From positions 1 through 64,000 of the forward strand of contig JAKEKT010000057.1 of assembly GCA_021495925.1 (NCBI GenBank): 64,000 bases of DNA, given 5' to 3'. Made by a program: the position numbers and the translations under genes. Positions 41,648-52,581 of this stretch are shown here, in pieces. Position 1 is the first letter of the stretch. Each line of letters begins with the position of its first letter. This DNA comes from Diplodia intermedia. Its lineage: Eukaryota; Ascomycota; Dothideomycetes; Botryosphaeriales; Botryosphaeriaceae. Below the pieces are notes generated by a model, which had not been told where the DNA came from, did not search any database, and saw only the letters and a list, made by a program, of their open reading frames with translations.

Positions 41648-44514
41648 ATGGATCCCAGCAAGCCCTCTGGCAGCGGCTATGCCTCGCCTTCCGGCAACCC
41701 GCGCGGCCGCCACCCCGAGTCCTACCTCTCGCCTTCCACATCACGCCGCCCATCATATATGACCGTTGGCGCCGGCTCCGTCTCAGAGAGTGCCAGTCGC
41801 CTCGCCGCCATGCTCGACGATGACTCCGGCTATGGCGGCAGCATTGCTGACGGCAGCAGCGCGCGTTCCGGTTGGCATCCTGGCATTACTGAGGACCGCC
41901 CGACCCCCAGTCACACGCCCTTATTGCCCGGCGAGTCCAATGCCGCATCCGAGCACGAGCGGCGCACTCTTGCCAGCCACATCCACCAGCTATACTATAA
42001 CCAAAACAGGACCGCCCTAGCTCGCTCCATTGGCCGGACCGTGGAGACGTTGAAGAAGCTCCAGTCGCTGAACATGCAATGGCCAGCGCACTACCCCCAG
42101 GTCCAGCGTTCAGGTTCTCCTGCACCGACTAATGGACATTCGGAACCGCGCCCTGGAGTCCACCACACTCAATCGACCTGGGACAATCACCGTGGCGTAG
42201 AGCAGGATGTGCCGGGTCGGCCTCTGCCTCCTAAGCGCGCCGGCACCTCGCTTGGAGAGAGCTCGACGGTCGCCGAGGCAAGCTCGGCGGCGTCGCAGAA
42301 GCCTGTACAGGAACCGCGCTTGGTCACGCCACAGTTGGCTCAAGACTTTTCCGTCTTGAAGATTGACCTCAAGATGGGTGCTTTGTCGCAAACAGAATTG
42401 GTTCATTCATTGGAGAAGGGCGCCATTGCCCAGTTGCTTGATGGCCAGATAACCAAGAGCATCCGTCACCTATTCTCTCTACGCGAGCGCATTGAGGACA
42501 CATCCAGCAAGGTCTTGGTCACGGGTGATCTCAACGCCGGCAAATCCACATTCTGCAACGCTTTACTCCGTAGGAAAATCTTGCCCGAGGACCAGCAGCC
42601 GTGTACCAGCATTTTCTGCGAGGTCTTGGACTCAAGGGAAAACGGTGGCATCGAAGAGGTGCACGCCATTCCGCTTGGGTCAGTCTACAACCGCGACAAT
42701 GAGGCAACCTATGACGTCTACACTATCCCGCAACTCGAGGATATCGTTCTGGAGAATGACCGTTACGCCTCTTGCAAGATTTACATCAAGGACATCCGCT
42801 CTGTCGATGAATCGCTCCTGAACAATGGTGTGGTGGATATCGCGCTTATCGACGCTCCTGGTCTGAATGCCGATTCCTTGAAGACGACTGCAGTCTTCGC
42901 CCGCCAAGAGGAGATTGATGTGGTGGTCTTCGTCGTGTCTGCGGCCAATCACTTCACGTTGTCTGCGAAGGAGTTCATCTTCAACGCAGCGAGAGAAAAG
43001 GCCTACATGTTTATGGTTGTGAATGGTTTCGACAATATTCGGGACAAGAAGCGTTGCCAGGACCAGATTCTAAAGCAGGTTGCCAAGATGAGCCCCGCAA
43101 CGTTCAAGGAGTCTGAGGAGCTTGTGCATTTCGTCACCAGTCGCGCGATCCCCGTCGCTCCTTTAGAGATGACTACTGGAGGAAGTGGTGGGTCTGGCTC
43201 GGGTTCTGGTGACGGAGCTCCCGGCGGAGATCCTGGCGATGATGACAACGGCGACCCCAACTCATCGACTGGCAAGGGCAAAGGGAAAGAGAAGGAAAAG
43301 ATCCGGGACTTCGAAGAATTGGAATCGGCTCTGAGGCGCTTCGTGCTGGAGAAAAGAGCGCGCTCAAAGCTGGCGCCGGCGAAGACATACCTCATGAACC
43401 TTCTCGAGGACCTCAACAACCTTGCGACGGTCAACCGTGATGTCGCGCAAGCCGAGCTGGACCGTGTTATCAACGAACTAAAGGAGCTGGAGCCAGCGTA
43501 CGAGCAGTCCAAGAGATCCCGAACCGAAGCTAGTGAGGATGCCGACCACACCATCGAAGAGACGGCCGCGGATGTCTACGAGTACACGAGAGACACGGTG
43601 ACGACAACGATTTCACGCGTCGCTGAACATGACCTTGGGCTTGTGTACCCTGGCTTGTTCAGCGCATTCGAGTATGCGGAGGAGATCAAGGCTGCCATGA
43701 TCCAGGAGATCTCCGAAAGCGTCTTCGGCTGCGAAGACTACGCCAGGGAACAAACGACGATCGGCTTCCGCAGGATATCCAGCTTAGGCATATTGCACCT
43801 CGGTGACGACTGGTCGCATCTCACGTTCCATCCTGAGAAGATGTTCCGTAAGAGAAGGGACGCCCTTGCAAGACAGGTTGATTTTGATGTCGAAGTATGG
43901 GACTTCTTTGATGTGGCCAATCTTTGGGAGCGTCAGGAGAAGTTTGCTGGCACGAGTATGGCCGTAACCGTTGCTGGCGTCGTTGGCAGCAGAGTTGTTG
44001 GCGGTATGAGCTGGGTTGATGGCGCAATGGGTGCGATGAGGATCATGGGTTCAAACGGCCTTCGTAAGATGATCGTTCCCGGCCTGCTTCTGGCTGGTAA
44101 GTTCTCCTTGGCAACAAACCATTCGAAGTCCATGTTATCTAACATTTTGCAGTGGGTCTTGGTGTTTCGTACGCCTTGCAGTCTATTCCGAAGTCTCTCC
44201 CACGCCGTCTCAGCACCAAGCTTTCGGCACAGCTCGAACTACTCGACTACACGCACGCGAACGCTTCTCGTATCAGCTCAGAGGTGCGCAAGGCACTCAA
44301 GCTTCCGGCAGATGAGCTTCGCGTCGGCCTTCAGCGCAGTGTCGAGGAATTGCAGGTCAAGAGGGAGAAGACGAGCAAATTCAAGGAGGAGTCTGAGGTC
44401 GCTCGCAAGTACTTCGGGAACCTCGTCCGCGAGAGCCATGATATTAAGCACAGCGTCGAACGCGTCGATCTCGAGGGTCCCGCTCCTGGCGTCGCTGCTG
44501 CGTATGGGGCATGA
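41648..44514 (+). CDS. FZO1: Mitofusin, mitochondrial outer-membrane fusion GTPase
   Basis: Two exons, 41648..44096 and 44153..44514, encode 936 residues. Fzo1 tethers and fuses mitochondrial outer membranes. After a disordered N-terminus and helices (TLASHIHQLYYNQNRTALAR) comes the dynamin-like GTPase: P-loop GDLNAGKSTFCNALL (about residue 293), switch 2 ALIDAPG and VVNGFDNI. A Gly/Ser/Asp-rich linker (about 510-552) precedes the helical bundle. The membrane anchor pair lies near residues 770-830 (MAVTVAGVVGSRVVGGMSWV and KMIVPGLLLAVGLGVSY); the intron splits the second anchor in phase 1. A C-terminal coiled coil (SVEELQVKREKTSKFKEE) follows, facing the cytosol. It is divergently transcribed from VPS2. 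Confidence 0.95.
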
Positions 44515-45190
44515 TCACGGTCGTTGGTTCAACAGTTTCAGACTGCTCAAGTTCCTGGCTCTCATTGGCTTGGCATTGCAGAACACGGCATGCAGAGGGC
44601 AGGTAATTGACGAGCAAAGAGACGAAAATTCGGGCGTCGCAAGACGAGCCATTTGCACGGGTGTTCAAGGCGAAGTTGCTGTCTTTCCCTTCGCTACAGG
44701 TTCTCTTTTACTTCCTCTGCTCTTCTTTTCCCTTGTCTATATACCATCACTTTGCGTAGATACCACCCTCCACACGTTTACAGAATGAGAATCCACAGCA
44801 CCTCCTTAAATTTTAGGAAGACTAAGCATGCACGAGCTGCGTACTTACGGGCACACATTAGAATGTCTGAGGTAACGATACAGCGCAGTGGTCTCTGAAC
44901 GTGTGATGAATTTTTGTAAGATGGGTCCAGCTCTGGAGCAGGCGCTCAAGCTTTGGTGCAGCAATGCGTGTACGTAGTCCAGTAAAGTGCTTATAAGGCG
45001 CAATGGAAGAATATTCCAAGGTTTGCCCGCACTCTCAACTGCATAACGAACTTGAGTGTCAGCAGGGAACCGCGCAAGGAGCCAGCAATGCGAGCCGACC
45101 GATGCCTACATGGCATCAAGGCTACTTCATAAGTAGATGTCTCCTGCCTCGTTGACACCGCCGTATCCCAAGACCCAATCAAATCTTATC
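44515..45190. other. Convergent intergenic region
   Basis: This is the 3' flank of FZO1 and of the DUF4604 gene. A frame continuing the unspliced FZO1 first exon runs into it but is explained by intron retention. No other feature was seen. Confidence 0.6.
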
Positions 45191-45828
45191 TTATTCTTCA
45201 TCGCCAAAAGAAAGCTTGACGGGTTTTGCCTTTTTCTTAGGCTTCTTGGCCTTGATGTCTTTCTTTTGCGGCTCCTCCACTTTTCCTGATTTCTCAGCTG
45301 CCCCGCCTTCATCACGCTCTTCGTCTGCATCGCCTCCGATCTTTACGGCCTTCCGCTTCTTTGAAGCACCGCCCACAGAGGCGACTTGCTGCTGCTTTGG
45401 TTTGGCTTTCTCCACAGTAGTCTCATCCCCGTCTTTTCCTTCGGCTGTATCCGAAGCGGCATTGGCAGCCGGCGACCCTTCGGTAGTGCCAGTGACGAGG
45501 GCCTCATATTCAGCCTTGGTGAGCGTGTCGTTGCTCTCTTCAACCACATAGGTTGGCCCGTCGTCTTCCTCATCGTCCCGCTTCAGGCGCTTAGGCCGGG
45601 CGACGGGTCGCTCGTGGCGGTCAGTGTCACGACCAGCAGTCAAGTCGCCTTTCATGCGGCGCAGGAAAGCAGGCTCCTTGTGGTCTGCCAGAGGATGTCA
45701 GCTCGTGCTGAAGCAGGACTGAGCATGAACACGTCAACGCTGCGGATGCTTTCTTGGCACAGACACTACAGTGATTGATTTCATGGAGATGAATTACCAT
45801 AGCTGAGGTTCTTAGGATTGAACGCCAT
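45191..45828 (-). CDS. DUF4604 protein, homologue of human KIAA1143
   Basis: Two exons, 45828..45798 and 45684..45191 (113-nt phase-1 intron), encode 174 residues. The N-terminus reads NPKNLSYDHKEPAFLRRMKG after splicing, matching the Ser-Tyr ... Glu-Pro-Ala-Phe-Leu motif of the family. The C-terminus Lys-Leu-Ser-Phe-Gly-Asp-Glu-Glu matches the conserved acidic end. Between them are an acidic segment (RDDEEDDGPTYVVEE), a helix (LTKAEYEALV) and two Lys-rich stretches (KKRKAVKIGG, KAKKPKKKAKP) that suggest nuclear location. The family is widespread in eukaryotes. I know no established function for it. Confidence 0.88.
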
Positions 45829-46969
45829 TGTTATGCCGGTGGGTGGAGTACGCGTAATCCGGTCTTCGCGGTGTCTGCTTTCGGCCGTCCGCAAGCGTCG
45901 TGCGGCAAGATTGATGCTGTTTCTTTGAAGCAGCGCACGCTTCTTCACCGCAGGGCGGCGCAGGGCCAGGCGAAGGTCGTGTCGCGACACTATTCTTAGG
46001 GGCGACGCGCCAGAGGCTCACAGAACCTGGGACCGGGTCGCGTCACGTGGCGATAGGGCGCAAAGGGGAAATTGGAGGGAGCGCGGCGGCAGCGGGTGAC
46101 AGGAGCAGGGCGAGGATTGGCGGCGAGGTTGATTGCGCGGGTGGGCTAGAGGCTGGGCGCCGTGCGCGCGGACGCCGAGGGTCTGGGGCGAGAACGGAGA
46201 ATAGGACAGCTTTCGGTTTCGCCAGGACCGGCACTTTTCTCTGGGCGAGAGCGAACCCAGGCACCCAGCTTGCAGCGGAGCGGCAGCGAAACCGCTTCAA
46301 GGGCAAGGGGCTGCTAACGCGTTTTAGCCGCAGCCATCACCGCGAGGTGTCGTAAGCTGCCAATTGCCAGCCACTCGCGCGCCGGCGTGAAGAAACAGAC
46401 TCAGCCTGCGTTCGGTGCTGCACCCTCGCCGCTGCATCCCCCAGACGAGACCCTCCTGCGCCTCGACTCGTGCGCCCCCGGCGTTGCGAATCCCGAATCC
46501 CTGTCGTCGAGCAGGAGCGTTCTAGTTATCGGCGTGCTCCTCTTGGCCTCCTGCCGCGCTCAATCCTCCCTCTCCGCCAATAACCTGCTCGCCAAAACCT
46601 CTCCGGCCACACCACCACGAGATCCCAGGCCGCCGCCCCCGATCTCTCCTCTGTCCGCGCGCGATCCGCCGCGCTGCAATTTTTTTTGTGCGCCGCGGCT
46701 TCGTCTCTGGAGACCCTGACCGCTCGTTTCGTTCTCCCGGGGTCTTCACACGCGGCGCGACAGCACTCCGTCCACAACTCACCCGCCAGTGCTTCGCACG
46801 ACCTCTCTGCCGGCCCGGGCCTCTGCATTGTGCACCCGCCCCCGGACGCCAGGCTCGCCGAGCTCGAAGCCGTCGCCGGGCTTGAGAGCGGCGAAAAGAG
46901 CCCGCAGCAGCAACCGCAGTAGCTTCACTTCCGCCCCCGACGCTCCGCGCTCGTTCCACCGCCGCACAC
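45829..46969. other. Divergent promoter region
   Basis: This 1.14-kb GC-rich interval lies between the DUF4604 gene and the mannosyltransferase gene. A CACGTG at 46044-46049 is 216 bp upstream of the former. Arg/Ala-rich frames here look like composition artefacts. Confidence 0.55.
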
Positions 46970-48728
46970 ATGTCGTTCCTACAGAGCCTCAAGAAGCGCA
47001 TACCCACGGCGCGCCCCGCCGCTCCTCTGGACGGCGACGAGTCCAAGATTGACCGGCTATCGCCGCGCCTGGACTTCCTCCGTCGCCGCATACGCCTCAA
47101 AGGCAACTCCTCCATCTCGATACCCCTGGGTCTTGTCGTGCTCTTCCCCACCATCGTCATAATCCTAATAATCATCATATTTGTGCGGCATCCCTCGTCG
47201 CCAGGGCAGCTGCTGGTGCCGGCAGGCGCTCCTCCGTCCATCAGGTTTGTTCTCTTCTACATATTGCCCCTGGTGGGTTGCCATCTCTGACGTGGTTGGT
47301 CGCCTCAGGAAAATCAACGAGAAGTACGACAAGGTCTTCTACCCCGGCTGCTTAGAGCCCCCGAAGAGGCCCGAGGACCACGAAAAGGCAAATGCGGCGT
47401 TCGTTGTCTTGGCGCGGAACAAGGAATTGGACGGCGTGATACAGTCAATCAAGTCCATCGAGAGACACTTCAACAGGTGGTTTCACTACCCCTATGTGTT
47501 CCTGAACGATGGCGATTTCAACCAGACCTTCAAGGACACGATCTTGAACTACACCAGTGCTCCGGTTGAGTGGGGCAAGATCGACAGTTCAATGTGGGGT
47601 TTCCCGGACTGGGTTGATAAGGATGTTGCGAAGGAAGGCATTGCGAAGCAGGGCGACCAGGCTATCATGTATGGCGGCATGGAGAGCTACCACCACATGT
47701 GCCGTTTCTACTCCGGGTACGGCTCCCCCTGCAGCAGAGACCCTGGTTTGCTTTGACTAACAAGATCTGGCAGTTTCTTCTACAAGCACGAGCTGCTCCA
47801 GAAGTACACCTGGTACTGGCGTCTTGAGCCCGAGATCAAGTACTTCTGCGATATCACCTAGTGCGTCGCTCCTTGCATTGCGGCTTGTGGTCACGCGAGA
47901 CTGACTTTTGCTAGTGACCCCTTCATCCACATGGAACGCAACAACAAGACGTACGGATTTACCATTGCCGTCAAGGAACTGCGGGAAACCGTGCCCAACA
48001 TCTTCCGCTACGCGTCGGCTTACAAGCGCAACAACAAGTTGAAATCGAAGGGACTGTGGGAGATGTTCGTGGAGAAGCCCGAGCCTAAGGAAGAAGAGCC
48101 TGAAGAGCCACCCAAGGAAGACCCCAAGTCCAAGAAGCCTCTTCCGGAAGAGATCCTCAACACCGACCCTGGCGCCCTTCCGGAGATCGACTCGGACGCA
48201 ATGGAGGGTGAATCGTACAACATGTGTCATTTCTGGAGCAACTTTGAAATCGCTAGACTTGACTGGTTCAGAAGCAAGGAGTACAATGACTTTTTTGAGA
48301 CGATGGACCGCAGTGGAGGATTTTGGACGGAACGAGTAAGTTGGCTTTGCTTCGGTGCACACAGGTGGTCCGCTAACTGATTCCAGTGGGGAGACGCACC
48401 CATTCACTCTCTCGCTGCCGGTGCGCTGCTTGGCCCCGGCGACATTCACTATTTCCGCGACTTTGGCTACCGGCACACGACGATCCAGCACTGTCCCGCG
48501 AACAAACCCGCGCGCCAGCTCCCTCACATCCCATACCTCGAGAAGACGACGCTGGACGAGAAGAAGCGGTTCGAGGAGGACGAGTACTGGGCCACGCCGG
48601 ATCCGCCAAAGGAGAACGGGGTGGGATGCAGATGTAGATGCGACACGGACATTGTCGATGTTGAAGGCAAGCAGGGCAGCTGTCTTGCGGAGTGGGTGGA
48701 CGTCGCAGGCGGCTGGGCGAGCCCATAG
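46970..48728 (+). CDS. KRE2/MNT1/KTR-family alpha-1,2-mannosyltransferase (GT15)
   Basis: Five exons, 46970..47244, 47309..47716, 47774..47860, 47915..48335 and 48387..48728, encode 510 residues. It is a type II Golgi enzyme that transfers mannose from GDP-mannose to O- or N-linked glycans. A basic cytosolic tail of about 48 residues is followed by a single anchor (ISIPLGLVVLFPTIVIILII). The catalytic domain includes VFLNDGDFNQTFK, WYWRLEPEIKYFCDITYDPF, MCHFWSNFEIARLDWFRS with the probable catalytic Glu, and TERWGDAPIHSLAAGALLG. A charged insert (EPKEEEPEEPPKEDPKSKK) splits the domain, a feature I associate with KTR4-like members, so the exact subfamily is an inference. Exons join in frame at all four introns. 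Confidence 0.95.
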
Positions 48729-49562
48729 ACACGGCTCCGCTGGCAGGAGATAAGGATTCCACGGCGTTATCACAGTGCAAGTTCATGTCGGGTTCTTGTT
48801 TGCGGCATAATATACCTTTTCCAGGCACGAGTTTGGGTCTGCAAGTCTGTTGGCTCAGAGCGGAGGGCGCAGCGCTGTTCTTGATGTTGGCCTCGTTGCA
48901 ACGAAGGAGACGAAGTGCATGAAGCGGTCACGGGCTAGGGTTGGTTTATGTGCGATTTTTCCGCTTGTCGAGCATGGAGAGTGTAAATTAATCTACTACG
49001 TACGGTATCGGGATGACGACGCAAAGGGACGTGCATGTGACTCGAGTCGGAGCGGATCAGTTAGGAGGCAGCGATAAGCGATAAGCCCCGCCAGGCTGCG
49101 GGAGCATGACCACGGCGCAGCGCGTTGCCTTGCATCCCCAGACACCTAGCTCTTCTGCACTCTGTACCCACCGTGCAGTACTTGCAAACCACTCAAGCTC
49201 TCAGGCTGCCCTCGCCGCAGCGGACGCCGCCGTTCACCTTTCAGGCGCTGCCGCCCGCCCGCGACGCACCCGTTCCTTTCTTGCTCGGGATCAGCCGTTC
49301 CCCCGCGAGTGCGCCCCGGGCCTACTAGACCCTACGTGCTTCAGGCAACTGCTTCCTACAGACCACGGGTCACTTCCCTCATAGTAAGCTGGCTTCCTCG
49401 TTTGCACAAGACCCTTCGCACCCTGCGCTGTTTCTTAATTTCCCTTGCGTTCTTTAAGCGTCTATCCTCGCCCAGGGGCTTGCAGCGCCGTCTGTCGTCA
49501 TTCGCTGCTCAACCGTCGTGGCCTCGGGAGCTGTCCCCTCGCCTGCCGCCTTCCTGCCCAAC
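48729..49562. other. Intergenic region
   Basis: This is the 3' flank of the mannosyltransferase gene and the promoter or 5' UTR of the next gene, C-rich toward the right. No gene was recognised. Confidence 0.6.
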
Positions 49563-51866
49563 ATGGACCTCCGCCTGCCACGCACAGAAGATAGCACCTA
49601 CTCACCGCAGTCAGACGCGACGCCGCCTTCGCCACCGCTCAACCACGACATCTCGCCCGAGAACCTCACGGCAAACGACCGAGTTGCGAGCTACAAGCCC
49701 CCTCCCCGGCAAGCCGCCTCACAAAGCACAAAGCGGATCCGCCACGCGCCCCTCCACTTTGCCAACACGACCGACTCGGTGGAGTTTGCGAAAGACAAAA
49801 TGGCGGCACACGAGGACTCGTACGATTTCATGGACTCTTCCGGTGTCCTCGTCCCTTCCGACGACGACGGCGCCGAGACAGTCTCGTCGGGGAGCTTTGC
49901 CTTGGTCAACTCGAATCTGGAGGAGACCCGCAGTGTCAACGGCGACGAGGACGAGCCGACATCCGATGATGAACATGAGCTGCCCGAGCCGGTCTTCCAG
50001 CCCTCTGACTCCGGAATAACCACCCGGCCTGATATTCGTACCCCAGAAGCCTCCACAATCTCCGAGAAGCCCGTCGAGGTTGTTGACAAGGATGCTGTCC
50101 ACGTCATCCAGCCTATCGTCCGTGCCTATGACTCGCAGTGGACGGGTGTGACTGGAGTGTCCATGGACGAGCTCAAGTATTCGATCGCAAAGGAAACCTT
50201 GGACTGGGACTGGGCCGGTCCCTTCCGGGTCATATTCGCTGGCTTTCCGTCTTCCATGTCCAACGACACAAAGAGCCCCGAGGATCTGATAACGGACAAG
50301 TTGGTTGCAGCTCTCAAGGTTGGACGGCCTGAGTCCCGATCTTCCAAGACATGCACTCCAGGCATTCGCATGTCTTCTGACGTTGGCGGCGATTTCTTGC
50401 TCAAGGAGATCTTCAACCAGGATGACCAAAGCTCAGACATGCTCGCAGATAGCGTTCCCACTACTCTTCCAAACTTGGTCATCATGTGCAACCAGCCTAT
50501 GGACCTCATTCGCTTGGAGGATGAGAGCCTGATGAAGCTGCGTGCCATCATGGCTGATAGGGGTGTTCCGATCATTAGCGTTTCTCTTTCGAGCCCCGTC
50601 GGCGGGTATTACAGTTTCTCTCCGAACAGCAAGTCCCTGCAGATCTGCCTGAAGTCAGGCGAAGAAGAGATCGGTGTTGTACCCATCGATCTGAACAATT
50701 TCCTTAACCTTGATAACACTCAGCTCAATCGTCACCTTGCATGCATTGGCGTGGGTTCCGATGGTAAGAAGAGCGATAGGGAAGATGAGACTGAAGAGAA
50801 GAAGAAGAAGAAGGATGGAATGAAGGCATGGCTCAAGGGATCTGCGGATCATGCCTGCAATACTGTGCGGGCCCATCCACGGTGGGCTCTTCTTATCGTT
50901 GGGCTGCTCATCAGTTCAATTACCGCAATGCTACTCGGAGGCGTAGCCTTCCCAGGAGCGGTTCAGAACAACGCCGTTCAGAAGGCTGAACAAGCTGCCG
51001 CACTGAATTCGGCTCTTCAAGCTTTCACCGGTGCAAAGACAGACGTCTCGGTAATACAACGCGAGCTCGACCCCAATGCAACGGCAGCTTCAGCTGCCAC
51101 ATCTGGCTCCGATAAAGTAGTGTCCAACGACGCTACTACCAAGTCAGTCAGCGTAGTCGAACACCCGTTCTCACCTAGAGCAAATGACTCTGGAGACTTC
51201 AAACTGCGAATTGTCGGCGACCGGCACTTCGTCTTAACGCCGCCGAAGAGTTTGGCCTCCCTGTGGAAAGCCCCGAAGATCGTCATCCGCGTCCAGCGCG
51301 GCTCGGAGGGCGTGCCTTTCACGACCGAGCAACTGGTGGAAGGCGTTCACGCTGTGAGCGTTGAGCCCAAGGATGCCTATGGCATTCTCAACGTCACGGT
51401 CTGCACCGAGTCTAGACCAAAGATAAAGCCACAAAGCTTCACGGTCGATTTCGGTTCCCCTTGGCTCAAGATGTCCCGCTGGACTGATCTGGTGAAGACG
51501 GACTTCGCCATTGCGCAATCAAACGCGAAGAACACTTCGTTGGCCCTATTCAAGCACCTCCAGGGCTTCGGGGGCACTAGCAAGAACATAACCGATGTCC
51601 TTCTGCATTCGGCCGATTCAGGTGCGCAGAAAGCGCTCCAGTTGTTCAACCAGACGCTCTCGGCCAGCAACAGGCTCCGCGAGAAGCAGAAGAGCGTGGC
51701 CAATGACATTGTGGGTGCCGCTAAGCAGCTTCATCTTGAGAAGCCTGTCAATCGGGCCCGCCGGAATGCCAACAGGATCGCCCGCAGGCTGGGGTTGAAG
51801 AAGCCGCAGGATAAGCAGGAGCCGAAGCACAAGGAAAGACCGTGTGGAAAGAAGCTCAAGCCGTAG
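49563..51866 (+). CDS. Hypothetical single-pass membrane protein
   Basis: An uninterrupted frame of 767 residues runs from the first ATG at 49563; a GTG-led extension of 15 codons lies upstream. The first 190 residues are acidic and disordered. A folded-looking region (about 190-400) has alternating hydrophobic strands such as FRVIFAGFP, LPNLVIMCNQPMDLIRL and GVPIISVSLS, possibly a Rossmann-like or degenerate GTPase fold, without a recognisable P-loop. A Lys run precedes one membrane segment (about 440-465, WALLIVGLLISSITAMLLGG). The remainder would face the other side, contains strands and N-glycosylation sequons (NDS, NVT, NTS, NIT, NQT), and ends in a very basic tail (NRARRNANRIARRLGLKK). 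I do not recognise the family. Confidence 0.8.
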   Translation: MDLRLPRTEDSTYSPQSDATPPSPPLNHDISPENLTANDRVASYKPPPRQAASQSTKRIRHAPLHFANTTDSVEFAKDKMAAHEDSYDFMDSSGVLVPSDDDGAETVSSGSFALVNSNLEETRSVNGDEDEPTSDDEHELPEPVFQPSDSGITTRPDIRTPEASTISEKPVEVVDKDAVHVIQPIVRAYDSQWTGVTGVSMDELKYSIAKETLDWDWAGPFRVIFAGFPSSMSNDTKSPEDLITDKLVAALKVGRPESRSSKTCTPGIRMSSDVGGDFLLKEIFNQDDQSSDMLADSVPTTLPNLVIMCNQPMDLIRLEDESLMKLRAIMADRGVPIISVSLSSPVGGYYSFSPNSKSLQICLKSGEEEIGVVPIDLNNFLNLDNTQLNRHLACIGVGSDGKKSDREDETEEKKKKKDGMKAWLKGSADHACNTVRAHPRWALLIVGLLISSITAMLLGGVAFPGAVQNNAVQKAEQAAALNSALQAFTGAKTDVSVIQRELDPNATAASAATSGSDKVVSNDATTKSVSVVEHPFSPRANDSGDFKLRIVGDRHFVLTPPKSLASLWKAPKIVIRVQRGSEGVPFTTEQLVEGVHAVSVEPKDAYGILNVTVCTESRPKIKPQSFTVDFGSPWLKMSRWTDLVKTDFAIAQSNAKNTSLALFKHLQGFGGTSKNITDVLLHSADSGAQKALQLFNQTLSASNRLREKQKSVANDIVGAAKQLHLEKPVNRARRNANRIARRLGLKKPQDKQEPKHKERPCGKKLKP

Positions 51867-52581
51867 ATGAGTGCTTGCGGCGCTGTGGTGGGTGGGTTTG
51901 CACAGGCGCATCGGATATGGAGTATTCGTACGATCATTGGGTGATTTCTTTCGATTCGGCGCTGGAGGGTTTCACGAAAAGGACTCTTAGCTGGAGTTGC
52001 TCCTAGGGCGTGAAATGACGGGAGATGATGTTGCCAGACTGGGGGATTCATTACTTCTCAACACTTTCCAGGCAGCTCGAGGGACGGGTAGGACGATGGG
52101 ACTCGGAAAGATAGTCATGACTTACAATGTGTATTGTTCTCGAAATGTTGCCAATACTGGCCGGCTGGGAGCTCGAGGCTGACTAGTGCTTGCGTGCTGA
52201 CAGGGGTCCATCTTGACCCAGGCAGGGTGGTAGGCTGCAGCACCGCGCTCCCGCGGGTGGGCAGGTGCTCGTGATGATTGCATCACAGGACCGAGAGATG
52301 CGCGCAAGGCAGAAAAAAGGCCCACACTCGCACGCGCCTCGGGCATGAATCGCGGCAGTCCAATCTTATCGCAAGGTCACGTGCAACGCGGGCAAGCGTG
52401 CCAAGGCAATGTTTTGCTGGCTGGCTAACGAGGGGCTCTCGTCCTGCAAACCACCACTTCTCACACATTTCAACTCTGTGCGCCGCAGCCTGTCCACCTC
52501 CGAGCTCGCCGCAACCACGCCTTCATTGACTTTTCGCGATCGCGCATCCACGAACAGCACTCCATCTGACCACCACTCAAA
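51867..52581. other. Intergenic region
   Basis: This is the 3' flank of the membrane-protein gene and the RanBP1 promoter. A CACGTG at 52378-52383 lies 199 bp upstream of the RanBP1 ATG. No gene was recognised. Confidence 0.6.

Noticed and set aside
44097..44788. Longer FZO1 product reading through the intron
   Set aside because: The intron has a clean GTAAGT donor and TGCAG acceptor. Splicing restores the second membrane helix and coiled coil of mitofusin, while read-through gives unrelated sequence.
8621..52383. CACGTG sites in six intergenic regions (8621, 12485, 23386, 36925, 46044, 52378) as a shared regulon
   Set aside because: About one CACGTG per 4 kb is expected by chance, and six in roughly 24 kb of intergenic DNA is not an excess. 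Several further copies lie inside coding regions.
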